Assembly (NCBI GenBank): GCA_910586665.1
Contig: CAJUIX010000009.1
Span: forward strand, 65,752-129,751
Reading direction: 5' to 3'
Length of the DNA: 64,000 nt
Source: an uncultured Duncaniella sp.
GTDB taxonomy: Bacteria > Bacteroidota > Bacteroidia > Bacteroidales > Muribaculaceae
A program made the position numbers and the translations under genes. Below the pieces are notes generated by a model. That model was not told where the DNA came from and searched no databases. It saw only the letters and a list, made by a program, of their open reading frames with translations. Positions 16,239-25,217 of the stretch are shown here, piece after piece (position 1 is the stretch's first letter; each line of letters starts with the position of its first letter).

Positions 16239-17294
16239 ATGGTTGAAAAATACTATATTTGGAATATGAAAGAAGTAATTCGGAAGATAGCAGTCTCCTT
16301 TGTTATGGCAGCGGTGCTCTTTGCCATGATAAGACTCTCCCACGACCTTACTCGGGGCGATGACTACTGGGGGTTGCACTCGCGTGGGTTCATAGCGGTG
16401 GAATTTTTATCGGCGTGGATTTTTTCGTTTGTGGCCTTGATAGTCGGGCGGCGTTGGATGGCCCTTGTGGAGCGGAGGCGCCTTGGAGCAGCCGTTGAGT
16501 ATCTCGGAGTGGTCATGTTCTGCCTTGCCTGTGTCGTCGTGACCATGTATGTGTCACACTCCGGGGTAGAGGAGATTGGGATAAATCTCTCGCAGACAGT
16601 CATACCCGCCACGATTACAGTCCTTATAACTTTGCTGTACTACTCTTACTTCAAAGGGCGGTTGCGTGAGCTGAACATGGGTGAGCAGCGGCTCGCTCTC
16701 GAGCGTGCCCGAAGCCAGCAGCTCGACACGGAGCTTAGGTTGCTGCGGAGCCAGTATCACCCGCACTTCCTGTTCAATATGCTCAACACAATCTATATGC
16801 AGATTGACGAGGGCAATGAGGCGCCGAGACATACGATAGAGTGCCTTTCGGAGGTGTTGCGCTATCAGCTTTACTCCCCTGAGAAGCCGGTCGACGCCGC
16901 TACCGAGATTGAAGTGCTTGGGCAATACATAGAGCTGTGTCGTCTGCGGGCGTCGCGCTCGCTGAAGCTTGACGTGCGACTCCGACATGACTTCGGAGGT
17001 ATGAAGATGTACCCGCTGCTGTTGGTGCCGCTCGTTGAGAACGCCTTTAAATATTTAGGTGGAAAGTATGAGATAAATATTGATTTCGGGATGAATGACG
17101 GTATGTTCGAGCTTCGTGTCAGCAATTCTCAAACCGGCTTATGCCATAAACCTGTTAATGAATCCTCCGGCCTTGGGATTGATAATCTGCGCAGGAGGCT
17201 GGAGCTGCTATACCCGGGCTGTCATGAGCTGCTGCTGTCAAAGACTGATGAATGTTTCACCGCGCTCCTGCGGTTTAAAGCAATAAGAGACTGA
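16239..17294 (+). CDS. Sensor histidine kinase, LytS/YehU-like
   Basis: 351 residues from the ATG at 16239; an alternative ATG at 16266 (MKEVIRKIAVSF) starts directly at the first membrane segment and is equally plausible. Four hydrophobic segments occupy roughly the first 140 residues, with no extracytoplasmic sensor domain. A coiled-coil (ELNMGEQRLALERARSQQLDTELRLLRSQ) leads into the His_kinase domain with QYHPHFLFNMLN, phospho-acceptor His174. An N-box-like VPLVENAFKYL and a glycine motif (SSGLGIDNLRRRLELLYP) form the ATPase part. It is followed two bases later by its LytTR response regulator. Confidence 0.9.
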   Translation: MVEKYYIWNMKEVIRKIAVSFVMAAVLFAMIRLSHDLTRGDDYWGLHSRGFIAVEFLSAWIFSFVALIVGRRWMALVERRRLGAAVEYLGVVMFCLACVVVTMYVSHSGVEEIGINLSQTVIPATITVLITLLYYSYFKGRLRELNMGEQRLALERARSQQLDTELRLLRSQYHPHFLFNMLNTIYMQIDEGNEAPRHTIECLSEVLRYQLYSPEKPVDAATEIEVLGQYIELCRLRASRSLKLDVRLRHDFGGMKMYPLLLVPLVENAFKYLGGKYEINIDFGMNDGMFELRVSNSQTGLCHKPVNESSGLGIDNLRRRLELLYPGCHELLLSKTDECFTALLRFKAIRD

Positions 17295-17296
17295 TT

Positions 17297-17992
17297 ATGG
17301 ATGTGAAGATAAGATGCGTTGTTGTGGATGACGAGCCACTGGCGCGCGAGGGCCTTCTGCGCTACATAGAGCGTATCGATTGGCTCGAGCTTGTGGGTGA
17401 GTGCGAGGATGCCCTCGGACTTGACCGCTGTCTGCGCGAGTGTGCGCCGGTCGACCTTGTTTTTCTTGACATAGAGATGCCGCTGATGTCGGGTGTAGAC
17501 TATCTGTCGACGCTCGAGAGGACACCTATGGTAATCTTCACCACTGCCTACGAGCAGTATGCACTGAAAGCTTACGAACTGGATGTGGTCGACTATCTTC
17601 TGAAGCCAATCTCCTTCGCCCGCTTTCTGAAGGGGGCGGTGAAGGCGCGCGAGTTGCTGTCGCTGAAAAGGGGAGTGGCTGATGAGGGACGAGACTATAT
17701 ATTTCTGCGCTCCGATAAGAAATATCACCGGGTCAACTTTGCCGAAATATGCTATTTAGAGGCTGTAGAGAACTATGTCAAGGTTGTATGCGACAAGTCG
17801 GTCATACTGACGCGCGGGACGCTTAAAGGCTTGCTCGCTGAGCTTCCGGCACGCTCGTTTGTGCAGATTCATAAGTCGGTCGCGGTCAATCTCGACAGGG
17901 TGGAGGCTGTGGAGGGGAATATGGTCGTGGTGCCGGGTGCGGTTTTGCAGATGTCAAGAGGATACAGGGAGGGGATGATTGGTAGGTTATAG
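17297..17992 (+). CDS. LytTR family response regulator
   Basis: A 231-residue transcription regulator. The receiver domain has the acidic pair in VVVDDEP (11-12), the phosphorylated Asp58 in VFLDIEMP, and Lys103 in LLKPIS. The C-terminal LytTR DNA-binding domain begins near residue 133 (YIFLRSDKKYHRVNFAEICYLEAVENYVKV) and contains the RSFVQIHKSVAVNLDRV segment. It is co-transcribed with the kinase before it. LytTR proteins bind paired 9-bp direct repeats; a likely target is the outer-membrane gene at the head of the cluster (inference). The stop codon lies inside a 9-bp tandem repeat. Confidence 0.93.
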   Translation: MDVKIRCVVVDDEPLAREGLLRYIERIDWLELVGECEDALGLDRCLRECAPVDLVFLDIEMPLMSGVDYLSTLERTPMVIFTTAYEQYALKAYELDVVDYLLKPISFARFLKGAVKARELLSLKRGVADEGRDYIFLRSDKKYHRVNFAEICYLEAVENYVKVVCDKSVILTRGTLKGLLAELPARSFVQIHKSVAVNLDRVEAVEGNMVVVPGAVLQMSRGYREGMIGRL

Positions 17993-18033
17993 GGGAAATA
18001 GGGCTAATAGGAGTAATAGGGCGAATAGGGATA
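17989..18033. repeat. Five tandem 9-bp units (ATAGGNNNA type)
   Basis: Units ATAGGGGAA, ATAGGGCTA, ATAGGAGTA, ATAGGGCGA and ATAGGGATA run without a break from inside the stop codon of the response regulator up to the terminator. Similar runs occur at 52935-52970 (inverted) and 59613-59640. Confidence 0.8.
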
Positions 18034-18071
18034 CATAAAAAGAGCTGCCTTTGGGGCAGCTCTTTTTATGT
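18033..18071. terminator. Bidirectional intrinsic terminator
   Basis: CATAAAAAGAGCTGCC pairs with GGCAGCTCTTTTTATG around a five-base loop. A- and T-runs are built into the stem, so it can end both the two-component operon and the convergent uronate operon. Confidence 0.9.
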
Positions 18072-18120
18072 GGATGAGGGAAAATCAGGGGGTGTTTCCT
18101 ATAAGGGAAACCAGGTCTTA

Positions 18121-19623
18121 TCAGACAGTGATTTTCTTGTATTTGGGGACGAGGAGCTTCATGATTGCCCAACCTATGAGATAGGCGACGCCGCAGATGC
18201 AGAATACAATGAAGTAGCCTGCGGGCTTGCCCTGGTAGCTCATGAAAGCCATATTGGTTTGGGCAGCGTAGTCGAAGAGTATACCTGAACCGTAGTTGAT
18301 GAGGAATGATCCGAGACCACCTGCCATGCCGCCGATACCGATGATGGTTGCAATGGTCGATTTGGGGAACATGTCGCCTACTACCGAGTAGATGTTGGCG
18401 CTCCAGGACTGGTGGGCTGCGCCGGCGATACCGATAATGATAATCGGGAGCCAGGGTGACATGGAGCTGAGGGGCTGGGCGAGAAGCGCGAGGAGGGGGA
18501 AGACCGCGAAGATGAGCATTGCTCTCATGCGGGCTGCGTAGGGGTCGATGTTGATGCCTCTGCGTGCGGCGCGGTCGATGAAGATAGTCGGGAGCTTACC
18601 ACCGTAGATTGAAAGCATGGTGATGAGGTAGAGCACGAAAATCATCAGCATACCTTCGCCTGACGAGGTCGACAGTTTGAAGACGTCGGTGATGTAGGCG
18701 GGGGTCCAGAAGAGGAAGAACCACCACACACCGTCGGTCATGAACTTGCCGACGAACACGGCCCAGGTCTGCGGATAGGCGAAACACTTCCAGAAGGGTA
18801 TTGTGGTAGTGTCGCTGTCCTCGACTTCGGCTTTCTGCTTGGCAGTCTCGTCGGCGGTCTCGTTGTCCTGCTCGATGTAGGCGAGCTCGGCAGCGTTCAC
18901 GCGGTGGTTTTCAGCCGGTTTCTTGTAGAGGAAAATCCAGAAGCCCATCCAGACGAAGCCGAGGGCACCGATGATGATGAAGGCCATTTCCCAACCGTTG
19001 CCCCAGCCGATGCTCTGGAAGAATTTGGCGAGCGGGCCGATAGAGAAGGGGGCGATGAGGGCGCCGACTGCCGAACCTGCGTTGAAAATCGAGGTGGCGT
19101 ATGCGCGGTCGCGTTTGGGGAAGTACTCGGCAGTCACTTTGATTGCTGCGGGGAAGTTGCCGGCCTCACCGAGGGCGAGGATTGTGCGGGCAGCAAGGAA
19201 GAAGTAGACAGAGACGGTTGCGATGGTCATAGCCATGTCGCCGGTGGCCTTTACGAGGCCGGCAGCGTCGTGGAGACCGAGGGTGGCCTCAGTGGCGACG
19301 CCGCAGACAGCGTGGAGGCAGGCGCCGGCCGACCATACGCCGATGGCCCAGAGGTAGCCTTTCTTCGTTCCCATCCAGTCGATGAAGCGGCCTGCAAGGA
19401 GGTTGGCCACGGCATAGACGATGGAGAAGACTGCGGTGATGAGACCGTAGTTGGAGTCGGTCCAGTGGAATTCGGGGGCAATGAACTCCTTCCAGGTGAG
19501 TGAGAGCACCTGGCGGTCCATGTAGTTGACGGTAGTCGCGAGGAAGAGCAAAGCGCAGATGACCCAGCGGAAGTTGGTCATCTTCTGATTTGCAGCCGAG
19601 AGCGGGGAGGATACTGCTGCCAT
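18121..19623 (-). CDS. exuT: MFS transporter, hexuronate (ExuT) type
   Basis: A 500-residue major facilitator with about twelve membrane segments, in the anion:cation symporter subgroup. TTVNYMDRQVLSLTWKEF near the N terminus is the ACS-family helix 1 motif, and GRFIDWMGTKKGYLWAIGVWSAG is the MFS loop 2-3 signature. ALGEAGNFPAAIKVTAEYFPKRDRA is the helix 4-5 signature shared by ExuT and glucarate transporters. A charged central loop (near 245-275, rich in E/D/K) separates the two six-helix halves. It starts three bases downstream of uxaC, so it belongs to the uronate operon and most likely imports galacturonate/glucuronate by proton symport. Confidence 0.88.
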   Translation of the reverse strand: MAAVSSPLSAANQKMTNFRWVICALLFLATTVNYMDRQVLSLTWKEFIAPEFHWTDSNYGLITAVFSIVYAVANLLAGRFIDWMGTKKGYLWAIGVWSAGACLHAVCGVATEATLGLHDAAGLVKATGDMAMTIATVSVYFFLAARTILALGEAGNFPAAIKVTAEYFPKRDRAYATSIFNAGSAVGALIAPFSIGPLAKFFQSIGWGNGWEMAFIIIGALGFVWMGFWIFLYKKPAENHRVNAAELAYIEQDNETADETAKQKAEVEDSDTTTIPFWKCFAYPQTWAVFVGKFMTDGVWWFFLFWTPAYITDVFKLSTSSGEGMLMIFVLYLITMLSIYGGKLPTIFIDRAARRGINIDPYAARMRAMLIFAVFPLLALLAQPLSSMSPWLPIIIIGIAGAAHQSWSANIYSVVGDMFPKSTIATIIGIGGMAGGLGSFLINYGSGILFDYAAQTNMAFMSYQGKPAGYFIVFCICGVAYLIGWAIMKLLVPKYKKITV

Positions 19624-19626
19624 ACC

Positions 19627-21042
19627 TTAGAACTTGAAGTAGTTTTTGGCGTTGTTGTAGCAGATATCTTCAATCATCTGGTTGACGCGCTTCTCCTCAT
19701 AGCCGGTGTAGGGAATCTCGCCGTTCTCGACGTCGGTGCCGACGAGGTTGCAGAGCGTGCGGCGGAAGTATTCGTGGCGGGGATAGGAAAGGAATGAGCG
19801 GGAGTCTGTGAGCATGCCCACGAAGCGGCTGAGAAGGCCGAGGAGGGAGAGGGCGTTCATCTGCTTCTGCATACCGTCCTTCTGATCAAGGAACCACCAG
19901 CCTGAACCGAACTGGATCTTGCCGGCCACTGAGCCGTCCTGGAAGTTGCCGAGCATGGTTGCGATTACTTCGTTAGCGCAGGGGTTGAGGTTGTAGAGGA
20001 TGGTCTTGGTGAGCTTGCCGCGGGTGTTGAGGGTGTCAAGGAACTTGGCACATGCCTTGGCAGTGGTGAACTCGCCGATTGAGTCGAAGCCGGTATCGGG
20101 GCCGAGGAGCTTGAACATCTTGGTGTTGTTGTTGCGGATGGCTCCGTAGTGGAACTGCTGTGTCCAGCCTGACTCGTAGTCCATTTCGCCGAATACGACG
20201 AGCATGGCGCTCTTGAACTTGTTGATTTCCTCCTTGGTGAGCTGCTTGCCGCCGTAGACCTTGTCGAAGATAGCCTCGATTTCGGCGTCGGTGTAGTCCT
20301 CGGCATAGAATTCCTCGATGCCGTGGTCAGAGAGTCGGCAGCCCATCTCCTCGAAGAAGTCGTGACGCTTCTGAAGGGCGTCAATCATGTCCCGGAACTT
20401 GTTGATGGCAACGCCTGAAACTTCGGCGAGCTTTTCAACGTATGCGCGGAACTCTGCGGGGTTCTCGACAGCCATAGCCTTGTCGGGGCGCCAGGTGGGG
20501 AGCATCTTGATTTCGAAGCCGCTATCCTTGACCTGCTTGTGGTATTCGAGCGAGTCGACGGGATCGTCGGTGGTGCAGACAGTCTCCACGTTGTAGCGAC
20601 GCATGAGGCCGCGGGCGGTCATGTTCGGGTCGTTGAGGAGCTTGTCGTTACACTCATCGAAAATCTCGCGGGCAGTCTCGGGGTTGAGGAGCTTGTCGAT
20701 GCCGAAAGCTGTCTTCAACTCGAGGTGTGTCCAGTGGTAAAGGGGGTTGCGGAAGGTATAGGGGACAGTCTCGGCCCACTTCTGGAATTTTTCCCAGTCG
20801 GAGGTGTCGGTGCCGGTGCAGAAGCGCTCTTCCACGCCGTTGGAGCGCATGGCGCGCCATTTGTAGTGGTCACCGCCGAGCCATATCTCGGTGATTGATT
20901 TGAAGCGGTGGTCGTCGGCTACCATCTTGGGGATGAGGTGGCAGTGGTAGTCGATAATCGGCATCTTGGCCGCGTGCTCGTGGTATAGCTTCTGTGCAGT
21001 CTCAGTCTGCAGCAGGAAGTTTTCGTCCATGAAGGGTTTCAT
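19627..21042 (-). CDS. uxaC: Glucuronate/galacturonate isomerase
   Basis: A 471-residue cytoplasmic isomerase converting D-galacturonate to D-tagaturonate and D-glucuronate to D-fructuronate. It has the family's metal-site motif MPIIDYHCHL (His-x-His) near residue 30, ITEIWLGGDHYKWRAMRSNGV just after, and GRFVGMLTDSRSFLSYPRHEYFRR near the C terminus, all hallmarks of the UxaC branch of the amidohydrolase superfamily. Length is standard (about 470). It lies 66 bases downstream of uxaA and three bases upstream of the transporter gene; it is the first catabolic step of the pathway encoded in this operon. Confidence 0.95.
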   Translation of the reverse strand: MKPFMDENFLLQTETAQKLYHEHAAKMPIIDYHCHLIPKMVADDHRFKSITEIWLGGDHYKWRAMRSNGVEERFCTGTDTSDWEKFQKWAETVPYTFRNPLYHWTHLELKTAFGIDKLLNPETAREIFDECNDKLLNDPNMTARGLMRRYNVETVCTTDDPVDSLEYHKQVKDSGFEIKMLPTWRPDKAMAVENPAEFRAYVEKLAEVSGVAINKFRDMIDALQKRHDFFEEMGCRLSDHGIEEFYAEDYTDAEIEAIFDKVYGGKQLTKEEINKFKSAMLVVFGEMDYESGWTQQFHYGAIRNNNTKMFKLLGPDTGFDSIGEFTTAKACAKFLDTLNTRGKLTKTILYNLNPCANEVIATMLGNFQDGSVAGKIQFGSGWWFLDQKDGMQKQMNALSLLGLLSRFVGMLTDSRSFLSYPRHEYFRRTLCNLVGTDVENGEIPYTGYEEKRVNQMIEDICYNNAKNYFKF

Positions 21043-21108
21043 GTGTGGCAGTTTTATGGGTTAAAGGTGATTGATTAAAGAGGAGTGTGTGGTGGCGGTC
21101 TCCGTTTT

Positions 21109-22620
21109 TTAGAGTGTCACGCCGTTTTTGAAGATTGAAATCTCGTGGATGCCGCTCTTTTCGGAGTTGACCTGCTCGCCTGAGGCGACTTTGAGGACGT
21201 AGGCCACGAAGTCGGTGAGGACGTCGGCCATAGAGCTGTCTTCAGCGAGGCGTCCGGCGTTGAAGTCAATCCAGGTGGGCTTGCGCTTGGCGAGGCCGGA
21301 GTTGGTGGAGACTTTCATCGTGGGGACAAAGGTGCCGAAGGGGGTACCGCGTCCTGTGGTGAAGAGCACCATCTGGCAGCCGGCGGCTGCAAGGGCTGTT
21401 GAGGCCACAAGGTCGTTGCCGGGGGCGGAGAGAAGGTTGAGGCCGTGGTTGCGGATACGCTCGCCATACTCCATTACGCCGAATACGGGGCTCTTGCCCG
21501 ACTTCTGCGTGCAGCCGAGGGCTTTCTCCTCGAGAGTGGAGATGCCGCCGGCCTTGTTGCCCGGAGAGGGGTTCTCGCCTACAGGCTCGCCGTGGCTGAG
21601 GAAGTATTCCTTGAAGTTGTTGATGAGCGACACTGTCTCGCCGAGAAGCTCATTGTCGGCGCAGCGGCGCATGAGGATGGTCTCGGCCCCGAACATCTCG
21701 GGAACCTCGGTGAGCACTGTTGTGCCCCCCTGCTGCTCGCAGAGCCAGTCGGAGAACTCTCCGAGGAGGGGATTGGCGGTAATGCCGGAGAAGCCGTCGG
21801 AACCGCCACACTTCAGACCGATGCGGAGCTTGGAGGCGGGGACGCTTGTGCGCCTGAAGGTGCGTGCCTGCTGGTAGAGCTTGCGGAGGATGTCGAGTCC
21901 GGCTTCCACTTCGTCGCCCTCGACTTCCTGGCATACCATGAATTTGACGCGCGAGCGGTCATAGTCGCCGCAGAATTCCTCGAAGACCTTGGGCTGGTTG
22001 TTCTCGCAGCCGAGGCCGACCACGAGGATGCCGCCAGCATTGGGGTGGAGCACCATGTCGCGGAGGATTTTCTTGGTGTTCTCATGGTCGTCGCCGAGCT
22101 GGGAGCAGCCATAGTTGTGGGGGAAGGCAAAGATTCCGTCTACGCCCTCGGCCTTAGTCTCCTCGTTGAGACGGTCGACAATCTGCTTGGCGATGCCGTT
22201 GACGCATCCCACTGTCGGGATGACCCAGATTTCGTTGCGGATACCCACCTGGCCGTCGGCGCGCTCGTAGCCCATGAAGGTGGCCTCGGCACCGTGGAGG
22301 GCCGAGCCGGGGGCTGCGGGCGAGGGATTGTCGATGGTGATGTCCGAGTAGTCGAGCTGTCCTTCGAGGTTGGTCTTGATATCGTTGTGGTCGAGGAAGG
22401 CGCCACGCTTCACGGCATGGCGGGTATGGCCGATAGGGAAGCCGTATTTAATCACGTTCTCACCGTCGGCGATATCCCGCAGGGCAAATTTATGTCCTGC
22501 GGGTATATCGGCGATGAGTGTGATTTCGTCGCCTCCGACGTTGACTGTAGTGCCTGCGGTGAGCGGGTTGATGGCTACGGCAACGTTGTCGGCGGGATTG
22601 ATTTTCAGAAAGTCCTTCAT
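21109..22620 (-). CDS. uxaA: Altronate dehydratase
   Basis: A 503-residue iron-dependent enzyme that dehydrates D-altronate to 2-keto-3-deoxygluconate. It is the fused single-chain form: an N-terminal SAF domain (residues ~1-95, with KYGFPIGHTRHAVKRGAFLDHNDIKTNL), then the large catalytic domain beginning FMGYERADGQVGIRNEIWVIPTVGCVN, with FAFPHNYGCSQLGDDHENT and LKCGGSDGFSGITANP. Conserved cysteines in VGCVN, HNYGC, GLGCENN and KCGGSDG are candidates for metal binding. It is the third gene in the operon order CE8-uxaB-uxaA-uxaC-transporter; its start follows the uxaB stop by 12 bases. Confidence 0.95.
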   Translation of the reverse strand: MKDFLKINPADNVAVAINPLTAGTTVNVGGDEITLIADIPAGHKFALRDIADGENVIKYGFPIGHTRHAVKRGAFLDHNDIKTNLEGQLDYSDITIDNPSPAAPGSALHGAEATFMGYERADGQVGIRNEIWVIPTVGCVNGIAKQIVDRLNEETKAEGVDGIFAFPHNYGCSQLGDDHENTKKILRDMVLHPNAGGILVVGLGCENNQPKVFEEFCGDYDRSRVKFMVCQEVEGDEVEAGLDILRKLYQQARTFRRTSVPASKLRIGLKCGGSDGFSGITANPLLGEFSDWLCEQQGGTTVLTEVPEMFGAETILMRRCADNELLGETVSLINNFKEYFLSHGEPVGENPSPGNKAGGISTLEEKALGCTQKSGKSPVFGVMEYGERIRNHGLNLLSAPGNDLVASTALAAAGCQMVLFTTGRGTPFGTFVPTMKVSTNSGLAKRKPTWIDFNAGRLAEDSSMADVLTDFVAYVLKVASGEQVNSEKSGIHEISIFKNGVTL

Positions 22621-22632
22621 TCGGGCTGTGGC

Positions 22633-24123
22633 TTATGCTTCAACAACTTCTTTAACTGTCTCGAGCATACCCTTGTTCTGGATAGAGTCGAGGTATTCGA
22701 CAACGAGGTCGGTGAGGCCGGGCACCTTGTTGAGGTCGCCGTGCTCCTCGCCCCAGATGAGGTCCTTGGCAGCGAGCACGCCCTCGGCAACCTTGCGGGT
22801 GTCGCCTGTAGCCCAAAGCTCGGTGAGGAGATCCATGATCTTCTTGTCGTCGTTGGGCACGATGTCGGTGCCGTCCTCACGCTTGCCACCCTTGTAGTAG
22901 GTGATGAGGGCTGCGAGGCCGAGCACGAGGCCCTTGGGAAGCTCGCCCTTGCGCTCGAGATAGGTCTTGAGGCCGGGAAGGTCGCGAGTCTGGAACTTCG
23001 GGAAGGAGTTGAGCATGATTGAAGTCACCTGGTGGTCAACATAGGGGTTGTTGAAGCGCTCGAGGACGTCGGCGCCGAACTTCTGAAGCTCGTCCATCGG
23101 GAGGTTGAGGGTCTGCATGAGCTCGTCGAACTGTACTTTGTGGATGTACTTGCCGATGACTGGGTGGTTGCAGGCGTCGCGGACGATGTTGACGCCGCTG
23201 AGGAAGGCAACGGGTGAGAGCACGGTGTGCGGGCCGTTGAGGAGTGTGACCTTACGCTCGTGGTAGGGAGCCTCGGAGTCGGTGATGAGCACTTGGAGAC
23301 CTGCCTTCTCTGCGGGGAACTCGGCGCGGAGCTGCTCGATAGAGATGTTGGAGGCACGCTCGATTACCCAGAGGTGGAAGGCCTCGCCCTGGACAACGAT
23401 ATTGTCCTTGTAGCCGAGTTTCTCCTGAATCTGGTTGATTTCCTTGCGGGGGAAGCCGGGGACGATGCGGTCGACGAGGGTTGCGCAGACGTAGCAGTAG
23501 TTGCTGAACCACTCCTTGAAGCCCTCGTAGTCAGAGCCGAGGTCCTCTTTCCAGAGTTCGATATATTTGAAGATGATTTCCTTGAGGTGGTGGCCGTTTT
23601 CAAAGATGAGCTCGCAGGGCATGATGATGAAGCCCTTGTCGGGAGCACCGTTGAAGGTCTTGTAGCGGCGGTAGAGGAGCTGGGTGAGCTTGCCGGGATA
23701 TGAGGCGGCGGGGCGGTCGGAAAGCTTACATTCGGGGTCGAAAGCGATGCCTGCCTCGGTGGTGTTGGAGATGACGAAGCGCATCTCGGGCTGGTCGGCG
23801 AGGGCAAGGAAGGCGTCGAACTGGGTGAAGGGGCTGAGACCGCGGCTGATGACATCGACGCGGGTGAATGAGTTCACTACCTCACCGTCGAGACGGCCCT
23901 GAAGGTTGACATGGTAGAGGCAGTCCTGACCTTCGAGGAGCTGCATGACGAAGGCGTCGGGTGTACCCTGGATGGCGACAACTGACGAGTTGAAGTCAGT
24001 CTTGTCGTTCATGTTCTTGATAATCCAGTCAACAAAGGCACGAAGGAAGTTGCCTTCGCCAAACTGAATGATTCTTTCGGGAGCCACTGCTTTGGGAGCG
24101 GTGAGTTTGTTTAAAGCTTTCAT
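22633..24123 (-). CDS. uxaB: Tagaturonate reductase (altronate oxidoreductase)
   Basis: A 496-residue NAD-dependent dehydrogenase of the polyol/mannitol dehydrogenase family that reduces tagaturonate to altronate. The N-terminal Rossmann start RIIQFGEGNFLRAFVDWIIKNMN carries the family's GxGxFxRAF motif. TRVDVISRGLSPFTQFDAFL, FVISNTTEAGI and VDRIVPGFPRKEI follow, and the central YHERKVTLLNGPHTVLSPVAFLSG segment includes the catalytic Lys region (KVTLLNGPH). UxaB is favoured over fructuronate reductase UxuB because it sits directly before altronate dehydratase uxaA. A 93-base gap separates it from the CE8 gene upstream; operon membership is probable. Confidence 0.92.
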   Translation of the reverse strand: MKALNKLTAPKAVAPERIIQFGEGNFLRAFVDWIIKNMNDKTDFNSSVVAIQGTPDAFVMQLLEGQDCLYHVNLQGRLDGEVVNSFTRVDVISRGLSPFTQFDAFLALADQPEMRFVISNTTEAGIAFDPECKLSDRPAASYPGKLTQLLYRRYKTFNGAPDKGFIIMPCELIFENGHHLKEIIFKYIELWKEDLGSDYEGFKEWFSNYCYVCATLVDRIVPGFPRKEINQIQEKLGYKDNIVVQGEAFHLWVIERASNISIEQLRAEFPAEKAGLQVLITDSEAPYHERKVTLLNGPHTVLSPVAFLSGVNIVRDACNHPVIGKYIHKVQFDELMQTLNLPMDELQKFGADVLERFNNPYVDHQVTSIMLNSFPKFQTRDLPGLKTYLERKGELPKGLVLGLAALITYYKGGKREDGTDIVPNDDKKIMDLLTELWATGDTRKVAEGVLAAKDLIWGEEHGDLNKVPGLTDLVVEYLDSIQNKGMLETVKEVVEA

Positions 24124-24216
24124 GATTAAAGTAATATTGTTTTAGTTAAATGTTTTTCAAAAAACGTTGATGATAGATTGTCAAATTATGCTGATGATTA
24201 TTGCTGGGAGGGAGGC

Positions 24217-25182
24217 TTATTCGGCGGGGTTCCAGCCGGTAGTTACAGAGAAGACTTTTTCGAGGTCGAGGCAGTCGGCAGCCTCGCTTTCGCTGATGTT
24301 CCTGGCCCAGCCGACGCGCTTGTCAGTGGCAGCGCCGGCGCCGCGGGAGCCATACTCGCCGTAGCGGGCTGTGCTTTCGTTGGCGGCGTTGTTCCAGTTG
24401 TGCCAGCCTTCGGGACGGATGTGCGAATCCATGTCACAATTGATAAAGACGGTGTGGGCGAAGGGGCGCCAGGGGCGTCCGAGGTATACCTTCTTGACCT
24501 CGGGGAGGGCGCGGAGCCTGCACGAGTCGAAGATGTAGCCGAACTTTACGTCCTCGGGGGTCGAGGCGGCTGTGATGTAGGAGTCGCGCTTGCTGAGGAT
24601 GTCGCAGTTCTTGAAGTAGGCTGTCGCCGGGCCGAAGATGAAGTCTGTCGTACCCTCGATGTAGCAGTCGGCGAAGTAGAGACGGCAGTTTTTGCCGCCG
24701 GTGAAAATCGTGTCCTGATTGCCGAGGAAGCGGCAGTTGACAAAGCGGATTTTGTCACCCTCGGTGTGGAGGGCCACAGCCTGGCCGAGCTGCGGGGCAT
24801 TGTTTTCAATCGTCAGGTTCTTGAAGAGCACGTCGGTCGCGTCGACACGGACAGTATATGTGCGGAAGGTGCCCATCTTGTCAATGTTGGCGTGGTGGTT
24901 GAAGGTGATGATCGTGCTGTCGGCGCTCTCGCCTATGAAGCTGACGTTTTTCAGCCACGAGGGGATGATGATTTTCTCCTTGTAGGTGCCGTTGGCGATG
25001 TGGACGGTGACCTGATACTCCATATAGGCGCGGATTCCTTCGAGGGCGTCGGTTATGGTGGTGTAGTCGCCTGAACCGTCGGGATTCACATAGATTTCGT
25101 GCTTATACTCGGCGGCTGCGGCCCTGAGGCCTGCAAGCGCCGGGAGGAGTATGAGCAGAAATGAAATTATAGTTTTTTTCAT
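24217..25182 (-). CDS. Pectinesterase (CE8)
   Basis: 321 residues. It removes methyl esters from homogalacturonan, which prepares it for GH28 attack. A signal peptide (about 1-24, ending RAAAAE) directs export. Right-handed beta-helix motifs of CE8 are all present: GQAVALH (Gln134), LGNQDTIF (Gln156, Asp157 general acid), IEGTTDFIFGPA (Asp180 nucleophile) and VYLGRPWRP (Arg236, Trp238). The N-terminal VNPDGSGDYTTITDAL is the usual family opening. It begins 35 bases after the stop of the GH43 gene, so the two are co-transcribed, with the uronate catabolic genes downstream. Confidence 0.95.
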   Translation of the reverse strand: MKKTIISFLLILLPALAGLRAAAAEYKHEIYVNPDGSGDYTTITDALEGIRAYMEYQVTVHIANGTYKEKIIIPSWLKNVSFIGESADSTIITFNHHANIDKMGTFRTYTVRVDATDVLFKNLTIENNAPQLGQAVALHTEGDKIRFVNCRFLGNQDTIFTGGKNCRLYFADCYIEGTTDFIFGPATAYFKNCDILSKRDSYITAASTPEDVKFGYIFDSCRLRALPEVKKVYLGRPWRPFAHTVFINCDMDSHIRPEGWHNWNNAANESTARYGEYGSRGAGAATDKRVGWARNISESEAADCLDLEKVFSVTTGWNPAE

Positions 25183-25217
25183 TGCCTGAATTTCGATGAT
25201 TGGTAGAGGGAGAGGTG

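Noticed and set aside
21445..23022. A 525-codon plus-strand open frame
   Set aside because: It is antisense to uxaA and uxaB, has low-complexity Val/Gly/Glu/Ala composition, and mirrors the codon bias of the real genes.
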